From: Algibacter lectus
Lineage (GTDB): Bacteria; Bacteroidota; Bacteroidia; Flavobacteriales; Flavobacteriaceae
DNA: 64,000 nucleotides
Reading direction: 5' to 3'
Assembly: GCF_900112395.1 (NCBI RefSeq)
Contig: NZ_FOLN01000014.1
Coordinates: forward strand, 62,001-126,000
Within the stretch, counting starts at the first letter, position 1; each line of letters opens with the position of its first letter. Below the pieces are notes generated by a model. The model was not told where the DNA came from. It worked only from the letters and a program-made list of their open reading frames with translations, and ran no database searches. Position numbers and translations under genes: made by a program. Shown piece after piece: positions 53,605-61,529 of this stretch.

Positions 53605-54336
53605 ATGGAAGTTAAAAAGAACCCACAATTAGAAATTGGTCGTAATAGCAGTTTATATTTCGCTATCGGACTTAATTTGATGTTATTCTTGTCTTGGCAA
53701 GCCTTAGAATTTAAGACTTACGATGCACAAGATGAAATTGCAATGGATGTTTTAGACATGGAAGTAATCTATGAGGACGATATTCCTATTGTAAAAGCAG
53801 CTACACCTCCACCTCCGGCAGCTGCTCCGGTTGTAATTACGCAAACGATTGAGGTAGTAGAAGATATGGTTGATATTGAAGAAACTGTTTTCGAAAGTAC
53901 AGAAACAGGACAAGATGATGCTATTTCAGAACACATTGTAGCAGTAGGTGATGTTGTTGTTGAGAAAATAGAAGAAGAAGCAGAAGTTGCTTTTGCCGTA
54001 ATTGAAGATGTACCTGTTTTTCCTGGATGTGAAGGTTTAGATAAACAAAAAACAAAAGATTGTTTCCAGAAAAAAATGCAAGAGCATGTGGTTAAAAACT
54101 TTACTTACCCACAAGCAGCATTAGATATGGGGATTCAAGGTCGTGTATCAGTTATCTTTATTATAGATTCTAAAGGTGTTACCACTAATATTCGTTCTAG
54201 AGGTCCAGATAGAATTTTAGAAACCGAGGCCGAACGTATTATTGGTAAGTTACCAAAAATGGAACCAGGCAAGCAACGTGGCAAACCCGTAAAAGTAGCC
54301 TATGCCGTGCCAATATTCTTTAAATACGAGGGCTAA
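53605..54336 (+). CDS. Energy transducer TonB
   Basis: The 243-residue protein has one N-terminal membrane helix (about 17-33), a short Pro/Ala-Val-rich and acidic linker (about 50-150) and a TonB C-terminal domain (about 155-243, VFPGCEGLDKQKTKDC, YPQAALDMGIQGRVSVIFII, PIFFKYEG). It couples the proton gradient to outer-membrane receptors. ExbB/ExbD genes are not nearby. The VFPGCEG...KDC pair of cysteines is a Bacteroidota variant. Confidence 0.92.
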   Translation: MEVKKNPQLEIGRNSSLYFAIGLNLMLFLSWQALEFKTYDAQDEIAMDVLDMEVIYEDDIPIVKAATPPPPAAAPVVITQTIEVVEDMVDIEETVFESTETGQDDAISEHIVAVGDVVVEKIEEEAEVAFAVIEDVPVFPGCEGLDKQKTKDCFQKKMQEHVVKNFTYPQAALDMGIQGRVSVIFIIDSKGVTTNIRSRGPDRILETEAERIIGKLPKMEPGKQRGKPVKVAYAVPIFFKYEG

Positions 54337-54361
54337 TAATAAAAGCCATCAAGTTATAGTC

Positions 54362-54398
54362 AAGCAGTCTAAAATATTTTTTAGGCTGCTTTTTTTTT
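54362..54398 (+). terminator. Terminator of the TonB-like gene
   Basis: AAGCAGTCTAAAA (54362-54374) pairs with TTTTAGGCTGCTT (54379-54391) with one G-U wobble, then seven Ts. Confidence 0.85.
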
Positions 54399-54505
54399 GT
54401 AAATTACAATTCAGCATAAAAAAAATACAGTTCGGTAATTCAATTTTAAAAAACACGTAGTTCTGTTCGATATTTGTACTATCAATAACCAAAACAAGAA
54501 CAATT

Positions 54506-54574
54506 ATGGAACAATGTATTATTAAAATTAGAGGCAGCGATTCAAAAAAAATAACAAAAATTAAAGTAAATTAA
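54506..54574 (+). CDS. Possible 22-residue leader peptide
   Basis: An ATG-initiated frame reads MEQCIIKIRGSDSKKITKIK and VN, then TAA. It ends 26 nt before the histidine kinase ATG and follows a one-mismatch -7 box (GATATTTG at 54468-54475). Position and charge make a translated leader plausible, but 22 codons can occur by chance. Confidence 0.35.
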   Translation: MEQCIIKIRGSDSKKITKIKVN

Positions 54575-54600
54575 GTATACCAATCTATTAAAAACAAAAC

Positions 54601-55929
54601 ATGGCAAAATCAGTAAAATATATTATAGTCACTTTTATCTTAGGGTGTTTAGTGTTTTTAATAGGAGGCTATTTATATAATGAGTTTGAGTTTAAAACTT
54701 TTAACGATTTATTAATCAGTTTTGTTTTTTATCAGCTTTATGCCTTTGTTTTAGGGTATTCAAATATGTTTTATTTCGATTATCTAGAGAACAGAACCTG
54801 GAAACAAGGTATGTATTTAAAACGTATAGCTATTGGTATAGCCGGTTCTACAGTAATAACTCTTATTGGTCTCTTTATTATGCGAGCCGTAACCAATGTC
54901 TTTTACTTTGGGAACACCTTTAGTGTCTTTTTAGCTAACCAAAGATGGCAAAATTATCAGTTTGGTTTATGGATTACCTTAACTATCGTTATTGGGTTTC
55001 ATGTGGTGTTTTTTTACAACCGCTATCAACAAAACCGAATAAAAGAACAAAAGGTAATAGCAGGTACCGCAAGCGCAAAGTTCGATGCTTTAAAAAACCA
55101 GTTAGACCCACATTTTTTATTCAATAGTTTAAATGTATTAAGTAGTTTAATAGAAGAAAACCCGGTAAATGCTCAAAAATTCACGACTTCTTTATCTAAA
55201 GTATATCGTTATGTTTTAGAACAAAAAAGTAAAGAATTGGTAACCGTTAACGAGGAACTTAAATTTGCAAAAACCTACATGTTACTGCTTAAAATGCGTT
55301 TCGAAGACAGTATAGTTTTTACAATGCCCGAAATGGCTAAAAACCCAGAAAGCAAAGTCGTGCCGCTATCTCTGCAACTATTATTAGAAAATGCGGTAAA
55401 GCACAATATGGTAACAAGTAGCAAACCATTGCATATTAAAATTTACGAAAGCAACGGCAACCTAGTGGTAGAAAATAATTTACAACCCAAACAAATAGTA
55501 AAAAAGAGTACAGGTGTAGGTTTAAATAATATAAAACAACGCTACAAACTCTTAACCAGTAAAACAATACACATTAATCAACAAGCGAGCACCTTTGCGG
55601 TAAGCATACCGATGCTCACAAAAAAAACAACAATCATGCAAACACAAAATACACAAATTAACGATCAATATTTACGCGCACGCAATCATGTAGACGAATT
55701 AAAAAGTTTTTATTACAGCCTTTTATCATACTGTTTAGTAATTCCTTTTCTAATTTTCGTGAACTATAAAACTTTCTGGAATGTACAATGGTTCTGGTTT
55801 CCAATGCTTGGCTGGGGTCTAGGTTTATGCATCCATGCTTATCGAGTATTCGTAAAGAATGGCCTTTTTGGTAGCAACTGGGAAAAACGCAAAATCGAAG
55901 AATTTATGCGTAACGAACAAAATAAGTAG
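54601..55929 (+). CDS. LytS-type histidine kinase fused to a C-terminal 2TM domain
   Basis: The 442-residue protein has four N-terminal membrane helices (about 7-27, 36-55, 75-98, 122-140) and a His_kinase domain with His171 in NQLDPHFLFNSLNVLSSLI. A HATPase follows (LQLLLENAVKHN, STGVGLNNIKQRY). After residue 355 a two-helix 2TM domain (PF13239, YLRARNHVDELKSFY to SNWEKRKIEEFM) is fused, so the catalytic part is held between two membrane units. The partner regulator is the LytTR gene at 56572; a stand-alone 2TM protein lies between. Confidence 0.92.
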   Translation: MAKSVKYIIVTFILGCLVFLIGGYLYNEFEFKTFNDLLISFVFYQLYAFVLGYSNMFYFDYLENRTWKQGMYLKRIAIGIAGSTVITLIGLFIMRAVTNVFYFGNTFSVFLANQRWQNYQFGLWITLTIVIGFHVVFFYNRYQQNRIKEQKVIAGTASAKFDALKNQLDPHFLFNSLNVLSSLIEENPVNAQKFTTSLSKVYRYVLEQKSKELVTVNEELKFAKTYMLLLKMRFEDSIVFTMPEMAKNPESKVVPLSLQLLLENAVKHNMVTSSKPLHIKIYESNGNLVVENNLQPKQIVKKSTGVGLNNIKQRYKLLTSKTIHINQQASTFAVSIPMLTKKTTIMQTQNTQINDQYLRARNHVDELKSFYYSLLSYCLVIPFLIFVNYKTFWNVQWFWFPMLGWGLGLCIHAYRVFVKNGLFGSNWEKRKIEEFMRNEQNK

Positions 55930-55971
55930 AACAATATTGAATCAAATTTTTTTAATTTTAAACAAAACATC

Positions 55972-56298
55972 ATGGAAAGAATAAACAACAATATCGATAA
56001 TAATTTTGAAAACGAAGATGCTTACTTACGTGCAGAAAAACGAGTAAAAGAACTCAAAGGTTTTTATTCTCATGCCTCATTTTACGTGATAATAAATCTT
56101 TTTTTAATAGGTATGGTAGCCTTCAATTCTGGTAGAGATTTATGGAGTTTTGGAACCTTTAGTACTGCTTTTTTCTGGGGTATCGGTTTGTCTTTTCACG
56201 CTTTGGGCGTATTTGGTAAACATGCCTTATTCAGTAAAAGTTGGGAAGAACGTAAAGTTCGAGAATACATGCAAAAAGATGAAACCAAATGGGAGTAG
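55972..56298 (+). CDS. 2TM domain-containing protein
   Basis: The 108-residue protein is a stand-alone copy of the 2TM domain also fused to the kinase just upstream: AYLRAEKRVKELKGFYSHAS, two helices (about 35-55, 66-85) and SKSWEERKVREYM. Paired with the kinase's own copy it probably forms a complex in the membrane. The two are 42 nt apart in the same transcript. Function of the domain is unknown. Confidence 0.92.
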   Translation: MERINNNIDNNFENEDAYLRAEKRVKELKGFYSHASFYVIINLFLIGMVAFNSGRDLWSFGTFSTAFFWGIGLSFHALGVFGKHALFSKSWEERKVREYMQKDETKWE

Positions 56299-56330
56299 TA
56301 TAAACAAAGTTCAGATTGTTTAAATAATTT

Positions 56331-56478
56331 GGACGTTACCCAAGGGTCGGGCTTTCCGCTATATCTTTTTTGGCGTTTGGTTTCCATGAACAATTGTTAA
56401 CTTAAAAAGAAACCTTATTTTTAAAGTAAGCATTGGTTTTAAAACACCAAAAAAGGATGCCGCATCAATCCCTAACGC
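56331..56478 (-). repeat. Dispersed intergenic element, copy C
   Basis: Read on the minus strand it begins GCGTTAGGGATTG and ends AAGCCCGACCC-TTGGGTAACGTCC. At 148 nt it is longer than copies A and B. The extra interior is a palindrome: TTTTTTGGCGTTT near 56366-56378 pairs with its complement near 56442-56456. It is in the opposite orientation to its flanking genes and separates the 2TM gene from the LytTR regulator. Confidence 0.75.
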
Positions 56479-56571
56479 TGGCCAATCAGCTAAGTAAAGT
56501 GTCAATTAAAATGATGTTATGTGTGTGTAGAAATCATACATTATCATTAATTAGAAAATAAAAAGCAACCT

Positions 56572-57327
56572 ATGAAAGTCATTATTATAGAAGACGAAAA
56601 ACCATCGGCACGCCGACTTCAACGTCAACTAAAAGTATTAAATATTGAAGCCGAAACTATGCTTCATTCCGTAGAAGAATCAATTGAGTGGTTTCAAAAT
56701 AATCCACATCCTGATTTAATATTTTTAGACATTCAATTAAGCGACGGACTTTCATTCGAAATCTTTGAAACAGTAGAAATTAAAAGCGCTGTAATTTTTA
56801 CTACAGCTTATGATGAGTATGCTCTACAAGCCTTTAAATTAAATAGCATTGATTATTTATTAAAACCCATTGACGACGACGATTTAGAGGTTGCCGTAAA
56901 AAAGTATCAAGAACGTGCTCCGCAAAAACAAGGCGTTACCTTAGATTTTGACGACATTAAAAAATTGCTTGTTAACCCAATAGATCGCGTTTATAAAAAG
57001 CGCTTCTCTATAAAAGTAGGGCAGCATCTAAAACTTATTAATATAGATGATATTGAATGTTTTTATAGCGAAAACAAAGGCACTTATGCGCATACTACAG
57101 AAGGCAGAAATTACCTATTAGATAGCACGCTAGATCAATTAGAAGACGAGCTAGAACCACAAACCTTCTTCCGAATAAATCGAAAATTCTTTGTAAACAT
57201 TAATGCCATAAAAGATATGGTGAGTTACACCAATTCGAGGTTGCAAATTAAGTTACAGTCTTATAACGAGCAAGATGTTATTGTGGCACGCGAACGCGTA
57301 AAAGATTTTAAAAACTGGTTGGAGTAG
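56572..57327 (+). CDS. LytTR-family response regulator
   Basis: The 251-residue regulator has a receiver domain (1-115; Glu7/Asp8, phosphoacceptor Asp53 in IFLDIQLSDG, Thr78, Lys98 in YLLKPIDD) and a LytTR DNA-binding domain (about 140-250, KKRFSIKVGQHLKLINI, FFRINRKFFVNINAI). It is expected to be phosphorylated by the LytS-type kinase at 54601. In other Bacteroidota LytTR systems regulate surface or stress genes; the targets here are not evident. Confidence 0.94.
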   Translation: MKVIIIEDEKPSARRLQRQLKVLNIEAETMLHSVEESIEWFQNNPHPDLIFLDIQLSDGLSFEIFETVEIKSAVIFTTAYDEYALQAFKLNSIDYLLKPIDDDDLEVAVKKYQERAPQKQGVTLDFDDIKKLLVNPIDRVYKKRFSIKVGQHLKLINIDDIECFYSENKGTYAHTTEGRNYLLDSTLDQLEDELEPQTFFRINRKFFVNINAIKDMVSYTNSRLQIKLQSYNEQDVIVARERVKDFKNWLE

Positions 57328-57357
57328 AGGTTATCTCGAAAATAAGATAAGCTCAAG

Positions 57358-58680
57358 TTATTCCGTTATTAAAGCAATTGTTTTAACAATATCACCATTG
57401 TAAACTATCTCTAAAGTTGCTTTTTTATTAGATAGTTTTTCAAGATGTTTTACTTCAATGTTAAATGTTGAGTTGGCATCTACTAAAAAGTGCTCAGTTT
57501 TAGATTCTATTTTGTAATTGTCTTTTCCTGTACCTATTATTTTAATTGCGCTAATAAAACTACCTGTATTACCCTTTTTATTTTTAACGGTAATAGATGT
57601 ATTGCCGTTTGTTTGTACCTTTATTTGTTTAGGAGTAACGAGTTTCGAAGCAATTAGGGGTTTTCCTTTAGGTTTGTCCTTATTATATACCTCCATGTTA
57701 AGTTGTCTGCCGCCAGCTCGCTTTGGAGATCCGGCCGCAATATAAATACCTTCACCAGATAAAATAGCTTGAGAGCCATGTCGAGGGTAAAGCATTGGTG
57801 CTTTATTTGTCCAAATCCCAGTTTCAGGATTATAGGCTTCTACAATTTTAAAAGCAGGACCTTTTTTCTCGCCTTCGCCACCCATAATATACAACTCGTT
57901 GTTAAAAGCCATGATGCCCGGCGCAGCTCTAGGTGTTGGTAAATTATTTTTTAAAGTAGACCATGTTTTTGTGTCAAAATTATAAGTGTCCACAACATCA
58001 ATTAATGGAGAAAAAACACCACCTTCTCCACCAGATTTTCTGCCACCAGCAGCATAAAGTGTATTGCCGATAACTGCGGCATGAAAGTGATCTCTTTTTT
58101 GAGATGCATTTTCTAAAACCGTCCAGGTGTTTGTTTTTGGATTATAGGTGTCAAACCAATTTACGTAACCACCATTATGGCCTATAGTATTCCCGCCAAT
58201 TAAGTAAAATGCATTGTTGTAAACAACCAAACCTGCACCTCCACGTCTACGATTTTCTGGAATTTCAGGACCTTTTATCCATTTATCGGTTGGTGGATGG
58301 TATAGCCAAATAGCTTCTTCAGGTGTTTCTTTAGGAAAAGCGTTGGTTTTAAATGCGCCAATAACCCAAACAAAACCTTGATATAAGGTCGCCTGAAAGT
58401 GGTTAAACTCTTTTGGTGCTTTAGTGGCTGCCTTTTTCCAGATGTTATTTTTAAAATTGTATAATTCTAAAGTTTGGGCAGATTCTCTTCCTCCAAAAAG
58501 TATAAAGTTATCACCGGCTTGTACAAAAGAGCATTCGTGTCGTGCAGTATAGTTTTCATCTTCATCTTTATCAATCCATTGATCTGTAATTTTTTTTGAA
58601 GTTTGTCCGTTTATTAAAATAGGAGCCAAACAAAAGACAAAACGGAGTAGAAGGTTTCTAGAGAAATCAATTTTCTTCAT
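57358..58680 (-). CDS. Exported Kelch-repeat protein
   Basis: The 440-residue protein has a signal peptide (about 1-25) and five to six Kelch repeats (about 50-310), each with a Gly-Gly pair and a following Tyr/Trp: FILFGGRESAQ, FYLIGGNTIGH, LYAAGGRKSGG, LYIMGGEGEKK, IYIAAGSPKRA. These form a beta propeller. The C-terminal 120 residues are a beta domain (ASP/CBM-like). Homologues include periplasmic mutarotase-like and sugar-binding proteins; function not determined. Confidence 0.88.
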   Translation of the reverse strand: MKKIDFSRNLLLRFVFCLAPILINGQTSKKITDQWIDKDEDENYTARHECSFVQAGDNFILFGGRESAQTLELYNFKNNIWKKAATKAPKEFNHFQATLYQGFVWVIGAFKTNAFPKETPEEAIWLYHPPTDKWIKGPEIPENRRRGGAGLVVYNNAFYLIGGNTIGHNGGYVNWFDTYNPKTNTWTVLENASQKRDHFHAAVIGNTLYAAGGRKSGGEGGVFSPLIDVVDTYNFDTKTWSTLKNNLPTPRAAPGIMAFNNELYIMGGEGEKKGPAFKIVEAYNPETGIWTNKAPMLYPRHGSQAILSGEGIYIAAGSPKRAGGRQLNMEVYNKDKPKGKPLIASKLVTPKQIKVQTNGNTSITVKNKKGNTGSFISAIKIIGTGKDNYKIESKTEHFLVDANSTFNIEVKHLEKLSNKKATLEIVYNGDIVKTIALITE

Positions 58681-58711
58681 AATTTAAAAATAAAACACAT
58701 TGCTGATTTTT

Positions 58712-58719
58712 CAAATTTA
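58712..58719 (-). promoter_or_regulatory. -7 promoter box of the Kelch gene
   Basis: CAAATTTA reads TAAATTTG on the minus strand, 31 nt upstream of the ATG. Confidence 0.45.
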
Positions 58720-58901
58720 AGAATAACTAATACTGCTAGGAAATATTATGTACGTATTTTTTGATATAAGAAAGAGAGTGTCCTGTTTTAAGTTAAGCTA
58801 GTGTAGAATAACCAGAAAACTTAAAGGATGTATTTAAACTTAAAATGTAATTTAAAAAAAAATAAAATGAGGGTAGATAAATTTACAAGATTTTGTAATA
58901 C

Positions 58902-59123
58902 TTAAATATAATCGTCTTTGTTATTGGTGTTAAAGTTTACGCTTTTGTAAAAAGGGCAAAAAGCAGTTATACTGGCAAAGGCGAACATAAATGAAATCGC
59001 AATAAGTACTATACCAATAAGACCTCTAATTTCACCTAAAAAAAATAAAGATAACAGGAGTATGGCTACAATAAACCTTACGAGTCTATCGAAATTACTC
59101 ATGTTTTTTTTGAGTTTAATCAT
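58902..59123 (-). CDS. DUF2892-type small inner-membrane protein
   Basis: The 73-residue protein starts MIKLKKNMSNFDRLVRFIVA and has two hydrophobic helices (about 18-33 and 36-53) followed by ITAFCPFYKSVNF, with the conserved Cys-Pro. This is the DUF2892/YgaP-like pattern. The frame extends to a TTG at 59159, but that codon overlaps a -7 box (59157-59164); the ATG at 59123 keeps the family's KKNMxxxDR start. Confidence 0.85.
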   Translation of the reverse strand: MIKLKKNMSNFDRLVRFIVAILLLSLFFLGEIRGLIGIVLIAISFMFAFASITAFCPFYKSVNFNTNNKDDYI

Positions 59124-59441
59124 AATTATAAAAGTTAGTTCGGTATTTAGGGGAAACAAACTTAACTATTTATTAAGGATAATGAAGCTTTAACTTACGT
59201 TTTTGTGATGTTTTTTCTCTTTTTTGTTTGTTTAACGGATTTATTTAGAGGTAAGTACGTTATTTAATTAAGAATGGGTTTAGAAAACAATTACCACAAT
59301 AGATTCAATCTGCAAGAAATATTTATATTTTTACTTCACAACATAATAAGGTGTCAGTAATGTTTACTTGGGTTTTCTATTGAAATTTATTTTTATGAAA
59401 ACCTTTGTAAGAAATAGAACCAATAATTTATTACATTTCAA
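59124..59441. other. 318-nt intergenic region
   Basis: It holds the DUF2892 -7 box (CAAACTTA at 59157-59164, TAAGTTTG on the minus strand) and otherwise AT-rich DNA. No ORF, repeat copy or hairpin of note was seen. Confidence 0.5.
59157..59164 (-). promoter_or_regulatory. -7 promoter box of the DUF2892 gene
   Basis: The minus strand reads TAAGTTTG, a TAnnTTTG match. It rules out the TTG start at 59159 for the DUF2892 frame. Confidence 0.55.
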
Positions 59442-60734
59442 ATGATGAATCTTTTCAATAAACTTTTTAAAAATCAATTAGGGAACGATAATGTTTTTCC
59501 AAAAGAAGGTGATGATGGCATTGTAACTCTTGAAAATGATAAACTTATTTGTGAAGGGAACCATGGTATATATAGTTGTGTGGTGAATTTAAATGATCTG
59601 CAATATGCTTACATTGTTATAGGGCAGAACAATTTGGTGAGTCTTTTTCTTTTTGATTATCATCAAAATTATATTCCCGTAAATTATAAAGGATTTAAAA
59701 ACGTTTATGAAACATTATCGAGTAGGTTTAAGTTTAACGATCCCGTATTTTTTGAAAGTATCAATAAAAAGGAAAAATTTAAAAAAGTAATATGGAGGAA
59801 GCAACAGAGTCCTACATACCAGATTCTAGCAACAGGCTATAATGATTATGCAGATGGGTTTGAAATTCAATCTCCCAGAAAGCAATTTATAAACTGGAAC
59901 ACCACGTATAGTGAACTTGAGAAAAGTGAACATGTCTTTTTTCAAAAATCACCTTATAATCAGAGTATACTGAAATTTAAATATCCAATTCGTATCGGTA
60001 ATATTTTACTTAATGATTTTGGTTCTTATTTTGATAATAAGCGAAAGGATGTTGCTGTTTTAAACTTCTATACTCACTGTTTTGATAACCAGGGAACGGA
60101 TAGAAGTTATAATGATTTAAAGGAAATCTTAAAAAGAGATCTAAACTTGGATAATAAAAATTATGGTTATGAAAGAGACGATCAAAAAAACATCCACTTC
60201 GGTTTTAAAGGAATTAATTTGTCTATTTGCTATACTTACGATAGTGATTGGCAATTTAATGGTGGTTATACTTCTTTATCTATTGAAAATAGGAGGGGAT
60301 ATCCCGAATTGTTAATGGATATCGATTATGAAAAGCATTTAATAATTTCTGAAGCGTTAGTGTTTGATAAAAAAGTAAGAACTCCTACCGATTATAAACG
60401 TCATGTGAGGATAAAGCGTAGACCAAAGAAAATTAGTGAAGTGTTTAATGAAAGTGCTGTAATTTGGGTAGATAGAGAAAATGAAAAGATAGGTTTTTCT
60501 TCTAATGAATTTGCTCAAGTATTTAGAACAAACGAAATAGAATCGTTTTGTGTGCAGAACGTGCTACCTGCAAAGGGTAGTGGAGGTGCGTATCTTGAAA
60601 TTGTACTTAATAACGGAAAGCATAATTATGCAATTTTTAATCAAGCATGTTCATTTTTTGATGCTTATGCCGAACAAATTGAAAAGCTAACAGGGAAGAA
60701 GTTGGTCTTCGCTGAAGCGTATCACGATTGCTAG
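59442..60734 (+). CDS. Protein of unknown function, 430 residues
   Basis: I do not recognise a family. There is no signal peptide and no membrane helix, so it is probably cytoplasmic. The sequence is rich in Phe, Tyr, Asn and Lys. It seems to have repeated all-beta segments: YSCVVNLNDLQYAYIVIGQN near residue 44, and AVIWVDRENEKIGFSSNEFA with SGGAYLEIVLNNGKHNYAIF near the end, so a beta-sandwich or PH-like fold at each end is possible. A central part (about 200-280) has ICYTYDSDWQFNGGYTSLSI. It is followed by a 182-nt gap and DUF421, and stands alone. Confidence 0.75.
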   Translation: MMNLFNKLFKNQLGNDNVFPKEGDDGIVTLENDKLICEGNHGIYSCVVNLNDLQYAYIVIGQNNLVSLFLFDYHQNYIPVNYKGFKNVYETLSSRFKFNDPVFFESINKKEKFKKVIWRKQQSPTYQILATGYNDYADGFEIQSPRKQFINWNTTYSELEKSEHVFFQKSPYNQSILKFKYPIRIGNILLNDFGSYFDNKRKDVAVLNFYTHCFDNQGTDRSYNDLKEILKRDLNLDNKNYGYERDDQKNIHFGFKGINLSICYTYDSDWQFNGGYTSLSIENRRGYPELLMDIDYEKHLIISEALVFDKKVRTPTDYKRHVRIKRRPKKISEVFNESAVIWVDRENEKIGFSSNEFAQVFRTNEIESFCVQNVLPAKGSGGAYLEIVLNNGKHNYAIFNQACSFFDAYAEQIEKLTGKKLVFAEAYHDC

Positions 60735-60884
60735 TTTTTATTCTAATTGAAATTTTTGTTCCGAAGTTTTTCAAAGTAAAAGCATTGAAAAATTATTAAG
60801 CATTGAGAATCTAACGTTTTGATGGTTAAATGATATCGGTTACAAATTAAATCAATAGCATTAATGGGTTATAGGTTTCTGAAA

Positions 60885-60892
60885 TATATTTG
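60885..60892 (+). promoter_or_regulatory. -7 promoter box of the DUF421 gene
   Basis: TATATTTG, a perfect match, 24 nt before the ATG at 60917. Its last bases include the TTG that would otherwise be taken as a start. Confidence 0.65.
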
Positions 60893-60916
60893 AGGTACAA
60901 ACCATCAAATAAAATT

Positions 60917-61432
60917 ATGACTTTACAAGACTACATTAATTTAGTGCTTTCCGTATTAGGTGTTTTTTCAATAATAATTATTATAACTAGAGTTTTTGGT
61001 TTAAGAACCTTTGCTAAAATGTCTAGTTTCGATTTTGCCTCAACTATTGCAGTTGGGTCTGTTTTGGCGTCCATTATATTAAATAGTAATTATTCTTTAG
61101 GGAAAGGAGCTGTTGCGTTAATCGCTATTATTGGTTTTCAAACCTTATTTTCTTATTTAGTTCGGAAAATAGATTTCTTTAAAAGATTATTTACAAACAA
61201 GCCTCAAATTATTATGTGGAATGGCAAAATTCTTCACAAAAAACTAAAGGCATGTAATGTTGGTAAAGACGATTTAATTGCGAAACTTAGAGAAGCAAAT
61301 GTGCACGACTTTAATGAGGTGAAAGCTGTTATTTTTGAAAGTACTGGTGATATTTCTGTAATTCATAATAACGAACAAAAACCTGTTGATGCTGAGGTAT
61401 TGGTAGATGTGAGTAAAGAAGGCTTGCATTGA
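60917..61432 (+). CDS. DUF421 family membrane protein (YetF/YcaP-like)
   Basis: The 171-residue protein has three N-terminal helices (about 5-24, 38-54, 61-80), the family sequence RVFGLRTFAKMSSFDFASTI and a C-terminal alpha/beta DUF421 domain (IMWNGKILHKKLKACNVGKDDL, AVIFESTGDISVIHN). The function is unproven; homologues in spore formers affect germination, others affect stress resistance. The start is ATG 60917, because the TTG at 60890 lies in the promoter box. Confidence 0.92.
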   Translation: MTLQDYINLVLSVLGVFSIIIIITRVFGLRTFAKMSSFDFASTIAVGSVLASIILNSNYSLGKGAVALIAIIGFQTLFSYLVRKIDFFKRLFTNKPQIIMWNGKILHKKLKACNVGKDDLIAKLREANVHDFNEVKAVIFESTGDISVIHNNEQKPVDAEVLVDVSKEGLH

Positions 61433-61503
61433 AATAATTAAAAAACTAATATATAGTAGTATTGGTGTTTTATTTATAGCAAAGACTATTGACTGAATTA
61501 AAG

Positions 61504-61511
61504 TATCTTTG
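61504..61511 (+). promoter_or_regulatory. -7 promoter box of the FUSC gene
   Basis: TATCTTTG, a perfect match, whose last bases include the TTG at 61509. Confidence 0.6.
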
Positions 61512-61529
61512 TTAGTAAGAACGTACATA

